This document shows, in pieces, positions 24,619 to 34,131 of a stretch of DNA of 64,000 nt. Within the stretch, counting starts at the first letter, position 1; the number at the start of each line of letters is the position of its first letter. Origin of the DNA: Siphonodentalium dalli (Eukaryota > Mollusca > Scaphopoda > Gadilida > Siphonodentaliidae). The translations under genes and the position numbers were made by a program. The notes beneath the pieces were generated by a model. It was not told where the DNA came from and made no database searches. It worked only from the letters and a program-made list of their open reading frames with translations. The DNA lies in contig CP136061.1 in the NCBI GenBank assembly GCA_032622095.1, positions 136,423,587 to 136,487,586 of the forward strand. Direction: 5' to 3'.

Positions 24619-26900
24619 AGTAATGCCCTAAATAATTGACTCCTTAACCACAGCAGAATTATGGGTAATTTTTCAGGATTTAGTCGGAAATATGGATTGT
24701 TGCCATTCATCGGAAAGCTCTTAGTGAGACTTAACCACAGCAGAATTATGGGTAATTTTTCAGGATTTAGTCAGAAATATAGCTTGTTGCCACTCATCGG
24801 AAAGCTCTCATTGAGACTTAACCACACCAGAATTATGGGTAATTTTTCAGGATTTAGTCGGAAATATGGCTTTTTGCCATTCATCGGAAAGCTCTCATTG
24901 AGACTTAACCACAGCAGAATTATGGGTAATTTTTCAGGATTTAGTCAGAAATATATGGCTTGTTGCCATTCATCGCAAAGCTCTCAGTGAGACTTAACCC
25001 TTTGAACCCTGGCTCCCCACAACGATCGACGCCCTGACCCTGGGCTCCCAGGGGTATTTTGACTTATTGTAGACTGTGTTCAGGCGTATGGTGCTGTATT
25101 GTATGCATTCTCTTCTACCATTGGAAAGATTATTAAATTCTGAATTCAGCACATCACAATCTATTTCAATATCTTAAATCCAGAAAAAGTTAAAAAAAAA
25201 TTATAACTTATTATATTTATTATAGAAACTGCCAAAAAATGTTACGTAACGTCACAATCCCAACGTAAATACATGACGTCATATGGGCTTTAGCCAAAAC
25301 AAACTCTGGGTGTTCTCTGAATACCCCACCAATAACTAAGATGTGCGGCATTATGCGGTCTATTGGCTTATGCCGTCTTAAAGACCAGATTCTGATCTTT
25401 ATTCTCGTGTAAATCTATATAGCGTGTACCTATAAAAAAACTTATGATTTAATGAACTCAGAAGTTTGTATATTCTTGAACAAAACTCGTATGACATGTG
25501 TTTTTTACATCCGACAATCGTTAGCGCGAATTATATAATTTAGCCTGAATTTCTTCACACACATTGGGAGTTATAAATGCCACAAGAATACGTCACTAAA
25601 GTTTCTACCTATCTATTATATATTTTGGAAGATCTGTCTGTGTGTGTATCTGTGTTCGCGATGAACTCGAAAACGGCCGACCCGATTTCGATGAAACTTG
25701 GTATGTGGGGGTATTTTCGGCCGGGGGGTGACATAGGCCTATTGATTTTCAGATCCGAGGTAAACTTTTCACGTGCCGAGGTCAAATCTGTTTTTACGCT
25801 GTGTTACGGGACTTTCATTTGAGTTCGGTGCTTACAAATCGATTCGAAACAGTGCGAATAATAAAATGCCAGTCATAATAATGACACTGTGAGAATCTTT
25901 CGTGTTTCCTCTTTCCAACAATATATAATGCGTATGTATCCGTTTTAGTTATCTGCCTCAATTATCAAGAAGAAGTGGTACTATCTTCCATCAGGATAAA
26001 AACAATGTGTAAATTCTATGACGTCGTTAGAGGTCATAACGTTAGATCACTTCAGACGTCTTGGCGATATCTCGGGCACCGATGGTAATTTATCTTTACG
26101 TTGAAACTTGATAATTAATGAGCGTGTGTATATGAGGCGCGTTTATATACTTGAGTGGAAATCAAATCGGGTTAAACTGGCGGATTTTTACGGACGAAAT
26201 TTGATGCATAGGGTATCTCGGTATCCGCTGGGCCGATTTCCCGGTATCCGCTGGGCCGATTTCCACCATTTTTGGGGTGTTGGTGTTTGACCCCACCTGA
26301 CCTTGACCTTCAAAATGGTCAATTCAAGGTCAAAGCCCGGACGAAGTCGGGTCACCTTCTAGTAAATATATATTTCTAGATCTCTTATGAGCCATATAAG
26401 GCGATATGACCTAATGCGAAACGAGAGGTCGCGAGAAGCAATATGGCGGCGCCCTAATTGCAGAAATGTGATAAAATGGAGACTGTATCCGGTTTTTAAT
26501 CTGCTTATACTTCGTTATGCCAAATACGACCTCGATAATTTTTGGGCAGCTAAAACAGTTATAATATGAATTTTATGCAACACTATTTTATTTTTCTTAA
26601 CAATGAGTATTTATCGAAATATAAAAAATAAAGTGCAACACTGCGACGCCGACGTTAGAATGAGATTACATCATGGCCGGAAAACTGGCCAGTCGCGTAT
26701 ATATGCAATTACGTTCTGGCCGGAATACCGGCCAGTCGGGTTCAAAGGGTTAACCACAGCCGAATTATGGGTAATTTTTCAGTATTTAATTGGAAATATG
26801 GCTTGTTGCCATTCATCGGAAAGCTCTCAGTGAGACTTAACCACAGCAGAACTGAGAGCTTTCCGATGAATGGCAACAAGCCATATTTCCGACTAAATCC
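24619..26900. repeat. Tandem array of MITE half-arms, 87-bp period, split by a TTAA insertion
   Basis: After TA at 24617-24618 the element starts CAGTAATGCCCT like the full palindromes, but its left arm is repeated head to tail. Units beginning TTAACCACAGCAGAATTATG start near 24648, 24735, 24822 and 24909. A further unit resumes at 26750 after the inserted element and finally turns into the right arm (26850-26900). A 109-codon frame over the array (24661-24990) encodes a fourfold 29-residue repeat, MGNFSGFSRKYG type, which is a by-product of the 87-bp period. Confidence 0.85.
24998..26749. mobile_element. TTAA piggyBac-like element nested in the 87-bp array, 1752 bp
   Basis: TTAA at 24994-24997 and 26750-26753. 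Ends CCCTTTGAACCC and GGGTTCAAAGGG. The flanks join as GTGAGAC-TTAA-CCACAGC, which is exactly the text of the neighbouring uninterrupted array units, so this is a precise TTAA duplication. The left end has the ACAACGATCGACGCCCTGAC block. The right end has GGCCGGAATACCGGCCAGTC. Inside are a 22-bp duplication CGGTATCCGCTGGGCCGATT (26219 and 26242) and AT-rich unique sequence. No transposase. Confidence 0.85.
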
Positions 26901-27911
26901 TGAAAAATCACTGGATCATAGTGAATTGTTTTCGACATTGATACTGAGCATGGATATTTATTTATCTGATCCTAAAGTGGTATTATGCGCATGAATAGAG
27001 CCAAATTTGAGATATTGTGGCAGTCTAAAGTTGGCGGATGATGTAGGGTGACTAAAAGCACCTTGGTATAGGGATTAGGAGAGGATGTTATGCATAAGTG
27101 ACTCGCATGTGTCCTCCAATCCCAATGCCAACTTGTATCGTAATACCTATTGGTAATAAATATGTTTAACGAGAGAATGAATAGAAACACCCAGTATCAA
27201 AGTAAACAACTGATATACAAGTGCAGTATATTGTCTTTTCTGTCCATCCATGTGTTGGTCCGTCTGTACATTGTGATGCTTTATTGGATTCTGTTGAAAC
27301 TTGGCATAATTGTTCCTGATGAGGAGACGATGTGCCGCACCCAAAAAATATTTTTCCATTTGTTGAAGGTCAAGGTCATAGATCAAGGTGGTTCTCTCAA
27401 TTAAGTCACCATGCAGACACTACCCTTCATGTCTGCACCATAACTGTTGTGTACATCACATGATTTCAATGAAAAAAAGCGTGATGGTTAACCTAAGGGT
27501 GACGGTGTCGCATGATATGTGTGCATTGTGGTTTGTCAAAGGTCAAGATTGGATGTGATCCAATGCGCACAATGCTTTAACAGACTCAACGGATTGCACT
27601 TTATTATTCCATTCTATCACACTGACAATGTGCAGCCCACTCAAAACTGAAAGTATATCAGGAAAGTTCTTAAGAGAAAAGTCCACGCGATGTTCAAAAT
27701 TTGTACGCTCAGAACATCGCGCCGGTGATTTTCCAAACTCAAAGGTCTGGCAATATTGTTATTTCTGTCAGTACTTAACTTTTCATCATTGATATTTCCA
27801 ACTTACCTTGTAAGATTGTAGTTTATTGTGCAACAATTGAAGCTTTAATATTATATATTTAATAAACCTTCGCACACTTCCATATGAACATACGTAATGA
27901 TATTTTTCCAG

Positions 27912-28067
27912 GTAACTACACAGACATTGATTTGTGTACCTGCATGGAATTTAATTACACTGGAGGGCGGTGTCAGCCAGGGTCATACTGTCCATCTGGA
28001 TCTGCTGCACCAACTGATTGTGATGCAGGGGATTATTGTACTGACTATGAGTTGACTGCGCCTACAG
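27912..28067 (+). CDS. Exon 7 of 16: divergent short repeat
   Basis: 52 codons, six cysteines. Acceptor TATTTTTCCAG, donor GTAATA. It reads NYTDIDLCTCMEFNYTGG, then CQPGSYCPSGSA and CDAGDYC, ending TAPTG. The opening is the least repeat-like part of the protein: CTC spacing and two sequons (both NYT) within 13 residues. The terminal TAPTG joins MCDPGFFC of exon 8 in place of the fuller PTDGxTGDIC. Confidence 0.86.
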
Positions 28068-28533
28068 GTAATATAGAGTTATATATCAAAATCAGACCAA
28101 TATGAGTGGCTTGCCCCTACAGGTAACTAAGATAGTTCAAACGTTATGAACATCCATCTTCATTGGGATTGATTTGCCATGCAAATGCGGCCATTATTAA
28201 AATATTTTTAAATACATATTTTTCTGATATGTCTCATATAGAAAATATAAAGGCGTTTCTTTGAATCACTCGGATTAGCCAAAGACAGCGATAATGACGA
28301 TTTATGAAAAATAATTATACTTTTTCTAAACAGCATCACTTTGCCCCACCAACATCATAGCCAATGAGCAAGACCACTTGACCATCATTGAAAATATGTT
28401 TGTCGTAACTATCACATTCTATTCTTGACTTTATTTTCAGTGAAACAAGCTTCTAGCATAATTTTATCAATATTTGAATTTCTTATTGAATTTCACTCAG
28501 CGTAGTACTATAGATCTGGTGTAATATTTTTAA

Positions 28534-28743
28534 CTCTTTCATGATGAGAGCTGCGCTAGTGTAGCATTAAAGATCCTGTGCCAGTGCATTCTCTTATATT
28601 TGTGAGTCTCCCATAGAGAGGTTAATATTGTTAAGCCAATGTATTCTCTTATATATGCGAGGCTCCCTATGAGAGTTTCACATGAGAAAATGCATCTGCA
28701 CAGGGATTTCGCAAAATTTCAGGAAGCTCCAGTCATGGAAGGG
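28534..28743. mobile_element. TTAA hairpin MITE (CATTCTCTTATATATGCGAG family)
   Basis: TTAA at 28530-28533 and 28744-28747. The left end is CTCTTTCATGATGAGAGCTG. The right end is AGCTCCAGTCATGGAAGGG. The hairpin centre is eroded (one arm shortened). Its orientation is opposite to the copy at 22015. Confidence 0.75.
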
Positions 28744-28807
28744 TTAAACAGAAATTTGTTTATTTGCCTAGGATAATTTGTGCTGAGTTGTGAATATATT
28801 TTTATAC

Positions 28808-29330
28808 GCCCTTTTGAAAAAAGGTCGTATTATGTAATCAGTCGTACCGTCTGTCCGTCCATCCGTCGTGCCATCCATCCGTCCGTCCTCATGTTAACAT
28901 GTTTGGTTTCCGATCGATAACTCCAGTTTGGATTGTTTAATCTGAACCAAAGTTGGTATGTGTATTTCCCAGCTAAAGATACAGGCCAAATTCGAATATG
29001 GCCCTTTTTCGACTTAGAATTTGACAGTCTGTTAAAATTTTATTTTTATACGCCCTTTTGAAAAAAGGTTGTATTATGTAATCAGTCTGTCCGTCCGTCT
29101 GTCTGCCTGTCCATCCGTCCGTCCTCCTGTTAACATTTTTGGTTCCGAACGATAACACCAGTTTGAATTATTTGATCAGAACCAATTCCCCAGCTAACGA
29201 TACAGGCCAAGTTTGAATATGGGTTCTGTCCAATTATCTTTACATGAGTTACAGCCCTTTTTCGACTTAGAATTTGACCGCATTTTGGCATTGAAATTAG
29301 GGGTATATCAGATATTCTTCAAATGTAAGC
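28808..29330. repeat. Direct pair of CCGTCCGTC-type dispersed repeats, period about 240 bp
   Basis: TACGCCCTTTTGAAAAAAGG occurs at about 28804 and 29048. Each is followed by a GTCCGTCC tract, a CGATAAC block, CAGCTAA.GATACAGGCCAA and CCCTTTTTCGACTTAGAATT. The last motif recurs at 59050 and 62127, so the family is present at several sites. It is noncoding; this style of repeat is common in molluscs. Confidence 0.7.
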
Positions 29331-29757
29331 TCAAATTATTATTTTCCCCTGAAAAATTAATTTTCGGGGGACCATAGAAACGGGCCCAATCCGTCCGTCC
29401 GTCCGTTCATCATTCCGTCCGTCGAGCCGTTCATCGTACCGTCCGTCCGTCTGTTCGTCCATCACACTTTTGAGTACCTTCATGGTGTAATCATCTCCTC
29501 CTACAGATTTCATCCCAGAGATTTGAAACTTCAGAGTATTATTACCCACATATTGGAGATGTGCAACATGTATATAGATGACGGAAATTTTTTTTAACGG
29601 AGTTTTTTTAATTTCTTTAACAAAGCGGCATCGACTTGCCACGTTTTCGGGGGACACTGGTCTGCTGACCTTTTATTTTATTTTGCGGTAAAACAATTCG
29701 AAATGGCTAAAGGGCATATTTTGCCACGCCCTAACAATGCTCTTGTTTTCTTTTCAG

Positions 29758-29940
29758 GCATGTGTGACCCTGGATTCTTCTGTCCCAGTGGCCAAAGCAT
29801 CCAGAACCCTGCCAATTTTGTGTGCCTCACCGGACATTACTGTCCAGTAGGATCACCAACACCCACCGCATGTCCTATAGGGACATTCTCCAACGCAACA
29901 GGGAACACAAATGTATCTGATTGCCAGCCTTGCACTCCAG
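29758..29940 (+). CDS. Exon 8 of 16: GCC2/GCC3 repeat
   Basis: 61 codons, seven cysteines. Acceptor TCTTTTCAG, donor GTTTGT (weak, but the only one that keeps frame and phase). It reads MCDPGFFCPSGQS, CLTGHYCPVGSP, CPIGTFSNATG and CQPCTPG. The split Gly joins SYCGGLGL of exon 9, 19.8 kb away. Because CTPG-SYCGGLGL matches CTPG-YYCGQTGL inside exon 1, no exon seems to be missing across that very long intron. Sequons NAT and NVS. Confidence 0.88.
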
Positions 29941-29981
29941 GTTTGTACGGAGATCATCTTTTTGTTTTGTAAATGTTTTAA

Positions 29982-30193
29982 CCCTTCCATGACTGGAGCA
30001 CCCTGAAATTTTTTCTTATTAAATTTCCCATAGGGAGCCTCACATATATAAGAGAATACACTGGCCTAACAGTATTTACATTGACATTGTAAGCCAGTGC
30101 ATTCTATTATATATGTGAGACTCGCATATATAAGAGAATGCACTGGCACAATACCTTTATTGCTGCACCAGCGCAGCTCCCGCCATGAAAGGG
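29982..30193. mobile_element. TTAA hairpin MITE 41 bp after exon 8
   Basis: TTAA at 29978-29981 and ATAA at 30194-30197. Ends CCCTTCCATGACTGGAGCA and CCGCCATGAAAGGG. Internal hairpins are of CACATATATAAGAGAATACA type. It is the same family as 22015-22264. Confidence 0.75.
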
Positions 30194-30477
30194 ATAATGA
30201 CCCAATGCACATGAATACAATATACAAATTAGATGCATATGGTATTACAAAAATATAATGTTACAAAATTATTATTTGTTATAAATACTATTATTAATGG
30301 TTCGGGGTATACAGTCAAGGGCTCTGTCCGAACATATCACCTTGTAAATTGGGTGTTAGTTATTGGATTTTGTTGTCATTTGGCACCATTATAGCAGAGT
30401 TTGGGGAATGGATACCCATACAATACCAGTTTCTTCCATTAAATTTTAGCTCAACTTGACAAAGTAAAGTTTGAGCT

Positions 30478-30711
30478 ATATTCCCGTCAAAGATACGTTA
30501 CACACTGAACTACATGTTATATTCATTTTTATTCACAAAGAGAGGATCTATGAGATCCGTTTAAAATTTATTATTTTGGTACGAAATAGCTTAAGTACCT
30601 TTTTGAATCATTATTATGACGTAGCAAGTCACAGGTCACGTGTCCACTAGCTGTATAATGGACATCCACAGGTAAGTTCTCTTTTCATCTTTGTGCGACA
30701 AGATTGAGGGA
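30478..30711 (+). repeat. DIRS-like B, left ITR
   Basis: From CACACTGAACTACATGTTAT inward it matches, in reverse complement, 47346-47560 (for example TTCACAAAGAGAGGATCTAT and GGTACGAAATAGCTTAAGTA). The outermost 23 bp are not shared with the right ITR but are shared, inverted, with the ICR at 39420-39455. Confidence 0.85.
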
Positions 30712-31231
30712 AGTAAAACGCTATGAGGCAATGAACCACACATTACTGTCGGGTTCATTTTTTAGTTTAACCTAATCCGTTCCATATTTTTAACTTGTTG
30801 TGACTTCGTTTCAATTTGAGAAACGACACAATACTTGTTAAATTAATATCAGAGTGACAATTTCATACTTGAATTTATTTGTCTTATGTAAATAAAATTA
30901 AAAAATATCTTTGTTCTGTTAAGAATTGTGGGAAATTTCCCAACTTCCGGTTACGACGCACGTGGTTTACAATTACGAATTGAATTCGTCTTTTCCGTTT
31001 CGTGTGTCGAACTCTCTTCTGGAACAATGTTTACACAGTCCACTTGCTATGTTATCTCTGTTCATTTGGTTTTAGAATGTAAGTATTATTTCGAACCTTC
31101 GATCAGTGAGACAACAGTGGATTTGTGGCTTTGTTTACGTTGAAATTGTCATGTGACAACATTGGTTTTGTTTACATTGAAATTGTCACTCACAAATATG
31201 TTTCATGTTGACAAATGTAGCGAATGCGTAG

Positions 31232-31384
31232 GGAGCAAATTAACTGGCATCGCATCGCAATTTGCTGCCCACATTTGTATGGATTATAGCTATGTAATTT
31301 GTCATGACTTTGCTATGAGTTTAGCACAATGATATCTAATTAACTTATTTGCTAATCCAAATTTTAACAGTGATTTGCTCCCTG
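31232..31384. mobile_element. Small MITE with GGGAGCAAATTA ends
   Basis: GGGAGCAAATTAACTGGCAT at the left and TTTGCTCCCT at the right. The left end is nearly identical to that of 31917-32422 in the same direction. It is noncoding. Confidence 0.5.
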
Positions 31385-31916
31385 CAAAATTAGGGATCAG
31401 GTTTGGGTCCATTTTCGTTTATCTATGAATTAACTCACTTTGTGTGGTTTTGCTTGGTTCATAGTTCACTATGAATTAGTTTACTATACACACTGAGGTT
31501 GTTTGCCAACAAAATAACTTGGTGTCCAGTGATCAGATCGCTCTGACACAAGTCATAACGTGACTCATCAGTCACCTAATTTCATGGTAAATTTTGAGGT
31601 CCCTTTCCTGATCCTTATCAATGGTCAAAAACGGGCTATTTTTCTTCCTCGTGTGGCCTCGGCTTCAGTAACCCCATTGTCCAGCAGGCTCAGGCTAATC
31701 CAATTATCCTCGTTCCATGCTGACCTTGAGGTGGCCCAGCCGCATACTTCACCAATGTCACTGTAGGCAAAAGGTGCCATACTGTTCCGAGGGTAAGTTC
31801 CAGTGTTCACGGATCCAACCATGCTTGACTGCTCCTGCTGGATCCTACCTCAGATTTTCGTCCTCCCACATCCCTTTCACTAGCATGTGCGATGAACCAA
31901 GATCTGTCGGCCCCCC

Positions 31917-32422
31917 AGGGAGCAAATTAACTGGTATCGCATCACAATTTGCCATCCAAATTTGGATAATAGCCATGCAATTTGGTATGAATTTGATGTG
32001 ATTTGAGATTGAGAACAATGCTCCAGTCCTTCCCACGAGGAAAACGCAGCGAGAGCATTTATTTGCTCCCGTAATTCAGAAGACGGGTGTAATATTGCAC
32101 CCATACTTTTTCTCAAACAAAAAGGCATTGTGGAATTGACCTGTGTCTAGTTACACTTTAATATGCCATAGGTGAACTGAGCTGGTAAGGGATCTAATTA
32201 AACCTTCAAATAGTTCACTGTTGACCCAACAATTATAGTCTCCATTAGTATTTAATGAGATGAGGGTCGGGTGCAAATTTTAGCACCCGTGATTTGAAAA
32301 TTACGAGTGTGTACGGGTGCGCGAGCAATCACTCCCGTCTCCTGGGAAGGACTGTTGCTATCTAATCATGTCAATGAGAGGCTATTTGATAATCAAAATT
32401 TCCAAAGTAATTTGCTCCCTGG
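31917..32422. mobile_element. MITE with CAGGGAGCAAATTA inverted ends
   Basis: The left end is CAGGGAGCAAATTAACTGGT and the right end is AAAGTAATTTGCTCCCTG. An internal inverted pair CTCCAGTCCTTCCC(A)CGAGG / CTCCTGGGAAGGACTG surrounds 32030-32360. No convincing target duplication. It lies inside element B. Confidence 0.55.
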
Positions 32423-33423
32423 AGTCCACCCTCGGGTGGAATTGCTGATAAGACCACTTCCCGGGACTCTGCATGGCCTTAAGATGCTTGATATTAGGCG
32501 GAAGGCAAATTATCGCAAGTGTAGCGGCTGGGGCTGTAGCGATTCATCGTAAATTTCATTGGAGTGATACTTGTATAGCGATACACGAGTCAAGTAATAT
32601 CTGCATATCTATGGGCTAATGTAAACCAACGTTTCGGTTTATTCTATGTAAACTATTTGACTGATCTGCCCCATAACCATGTAATTCAATGCAGATAGTG
32701 TTCATTTAGAAACACTAGTGGAGTGTATCGTTATCTGTATCGTTTCATTGGTCGGTTATCTGGATTTGTATCGTGTCATGACCAAGAAAAAACCCATTGG
32801 TTGGGTATGATGATCTGACATTTAGTTACAATTCTAATTAACAGGGCTGATTGCCATCTGACGTGAATTACGTTTCTCACTTGGGATTTCGGAAAACGCT
32901 TGCTGCTACATGTATTTCTTGTGTCTGTATGGAAAAAAGAAATAGAGACAATTGCAGGGCATCGAGGGAAATCAGACGCAGTTTCTCTCCTCCGGTATGT
33001 GTCCTGGGGGGGGGTTCGAGGGGGAACCGAGCGTTGGGCCATCAGACAGCGCACCGTCTCATACCGGGTTTTCTCGGGTGCTGCACGTAACAGTTAACAT
33101 AGCGCAGTCATCGGCCTGGGCAGAGACATTGTTGTTTAAACCATGGAGTTACCAGGGCTCAAACTTATTACCTTTCACTTGTCCCTGATTGGCATTGTAC
33201 TTTGTTTATGGGTAACCAATCGATTCTTCTGAATGTAAATTCTCCTCTTTACACAGATCATCTTTCACCCTTACTAAAGGTTCCGTGTGGCGGAACTCCA
33301 AGCCTTGGAATCCTTCCAACAAATTTGCGAATTTCAATCTGGTTTTCTACAGCGATCAGCTGCTTTTCCGCAAACCAAGCTGCGAATCACATTTCTAATT
33401 GCGTAGAGCATTCATTCTTTCAA

Positions 33424-33627
33424 TCCAGTTTATTACCTCAGACCCGAGGACATTGTTTTAATTTACAAATACACCATTCATCGAAGGATGTCGGGAAGTA
33501 TTTCTTCACCAATCGCGTGGCAGAAATGTGGAATAAACTTCCAGAAACTATTGTGATCGCAGATACGCTGGAACAATTCAAAACTCTAATCGACTATCAC
33601 TTTTACAGCGAAAAATTTCACGTATGA
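33424..33627 (+). pseudogene. C-terminal fragment of a second non-LTR retrotransposon polyprotein
   Basis: The frame contains LPQTRGH, KYFFTNRVAEMWNKLP and TLEQFKTLIDYHF before a stop at 33625. This is the familiar C-terminal block of many Jockey/CR1-clade reverse-transcriptase proteins (TRGH ... F..R....WN.LP ... F...LD). The LINE just downstream ends quite differently (CKNNGCPDCAL), so the fragment belongs to another lineage. Upstream sequence to 33202 stays open but has no RT motifs. Confidence 0.6.
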
Positions 33628-33839
33628 CAGGTAGCTGCATGCACGTCCATGTGACGAACACAAATAATTTTTCAAGTTCTTGTATCAGCATTAGTGGAAC
33701 TAAAGTGAGTGAGGTTGGGAATACACATGATTTCGCGGCAAAATGGTCTCAAATAGAAGGAGATGAATTCGATCCCGATAGCATCCAACTTTGGAACCAA
33801 AATACAAGCCAATATTTCTCGCCTACACAGGGTAAAAAA

Positions 33840-34131
33840 GTGTTCTCAAATAATATAAAATTTTCTATCTTCGGCCTAAACTGCAGAAGCCTTAACGCAA
33901 ATTATGGAGATCTAAAACAAATTACTTTGTGATTTGAAAACAGAAGAATTCAAATCTCGACCAGACGGCGACGTATATATATAAAGGAGAATCTTCAATA
34001 TAAACCCAGACCTGATTTAACAATATTTATACCACACGTAATAGAAACATTATTTATAGAAATACACCGAGGGGCGAACGATAATTATATAATAGGATGT
34101 ATTTATAGACCAAACACAACCAAAGGCCGAT
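33840..34131 (+). pseudogene. LINE endonuclease domain, deleted and frameshifted
   Basis: KFSIFGLNCRSLNANYGDL (33861-33917) is the usual start of an APE-type endonuclease. It stops at 33930-33932. Without the middle of the domain, text of the C-terminal half follows in another frame: KENLQYKPRPDLTIF and YIIGCIYRPNTTK (34086-34124). A further frame change near 34111-34131 leads into the RT frame. The catalytic core residues between these blocks are missing, so this copy cannot make a working endonuclease. Confidence 0.7.

Larger units (their letters stand above)
24574..27911 (+). other. Intron 6 (phase 1)
   Basis: 3.3 kb. It consists of a tandem array of palindrome arms (24619-26900) split by a TTAA element (24998-26749), followed by about 1 kb (26911-27911) of dispersed-repeat sequence typical of long-diverged invertebrate repeats (GTCCATCCATG, AAGGTCAAGGTCATAG), with a small perfect stem GCGATGTTC/GAACATCGC at about 27690-27722. 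No gene. Confidence 0.8.
28068..29757 (+). other. Intron 7 (phase 1)
   Basis: 1.7 kb. It contains the hairpin MITE 28534-28743 and a tandem pair of dispersed repeats 28808-29330. The GTCCGTCC-rich segment at 29390-29465 continues that family. 28068-28529 has nothing recognisable. Confidence 0.8.

Noticed and set aside
24661-24990. 109-codon frame with a fourfold 29-residue repeat
   Set aside because: It is the translation of the 87-bp noncoding tandem array derived from a MITE arm.
29390-29465. GTCCGTCC tract considered as a CRISPR-like or satellite array
   Set aside because: There are no uniform repeats with unique spacers; it is the pyrimidine tract of a known style of dispersed invertebrate repeat.
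32995-33070. GC-rich segment with GGTTCGAGGGGGAACC considered as a tRNA or regulatory hairpin
   Set aside because: The short stem is real, but there is no tRNA layout around it and no second copy in the window.
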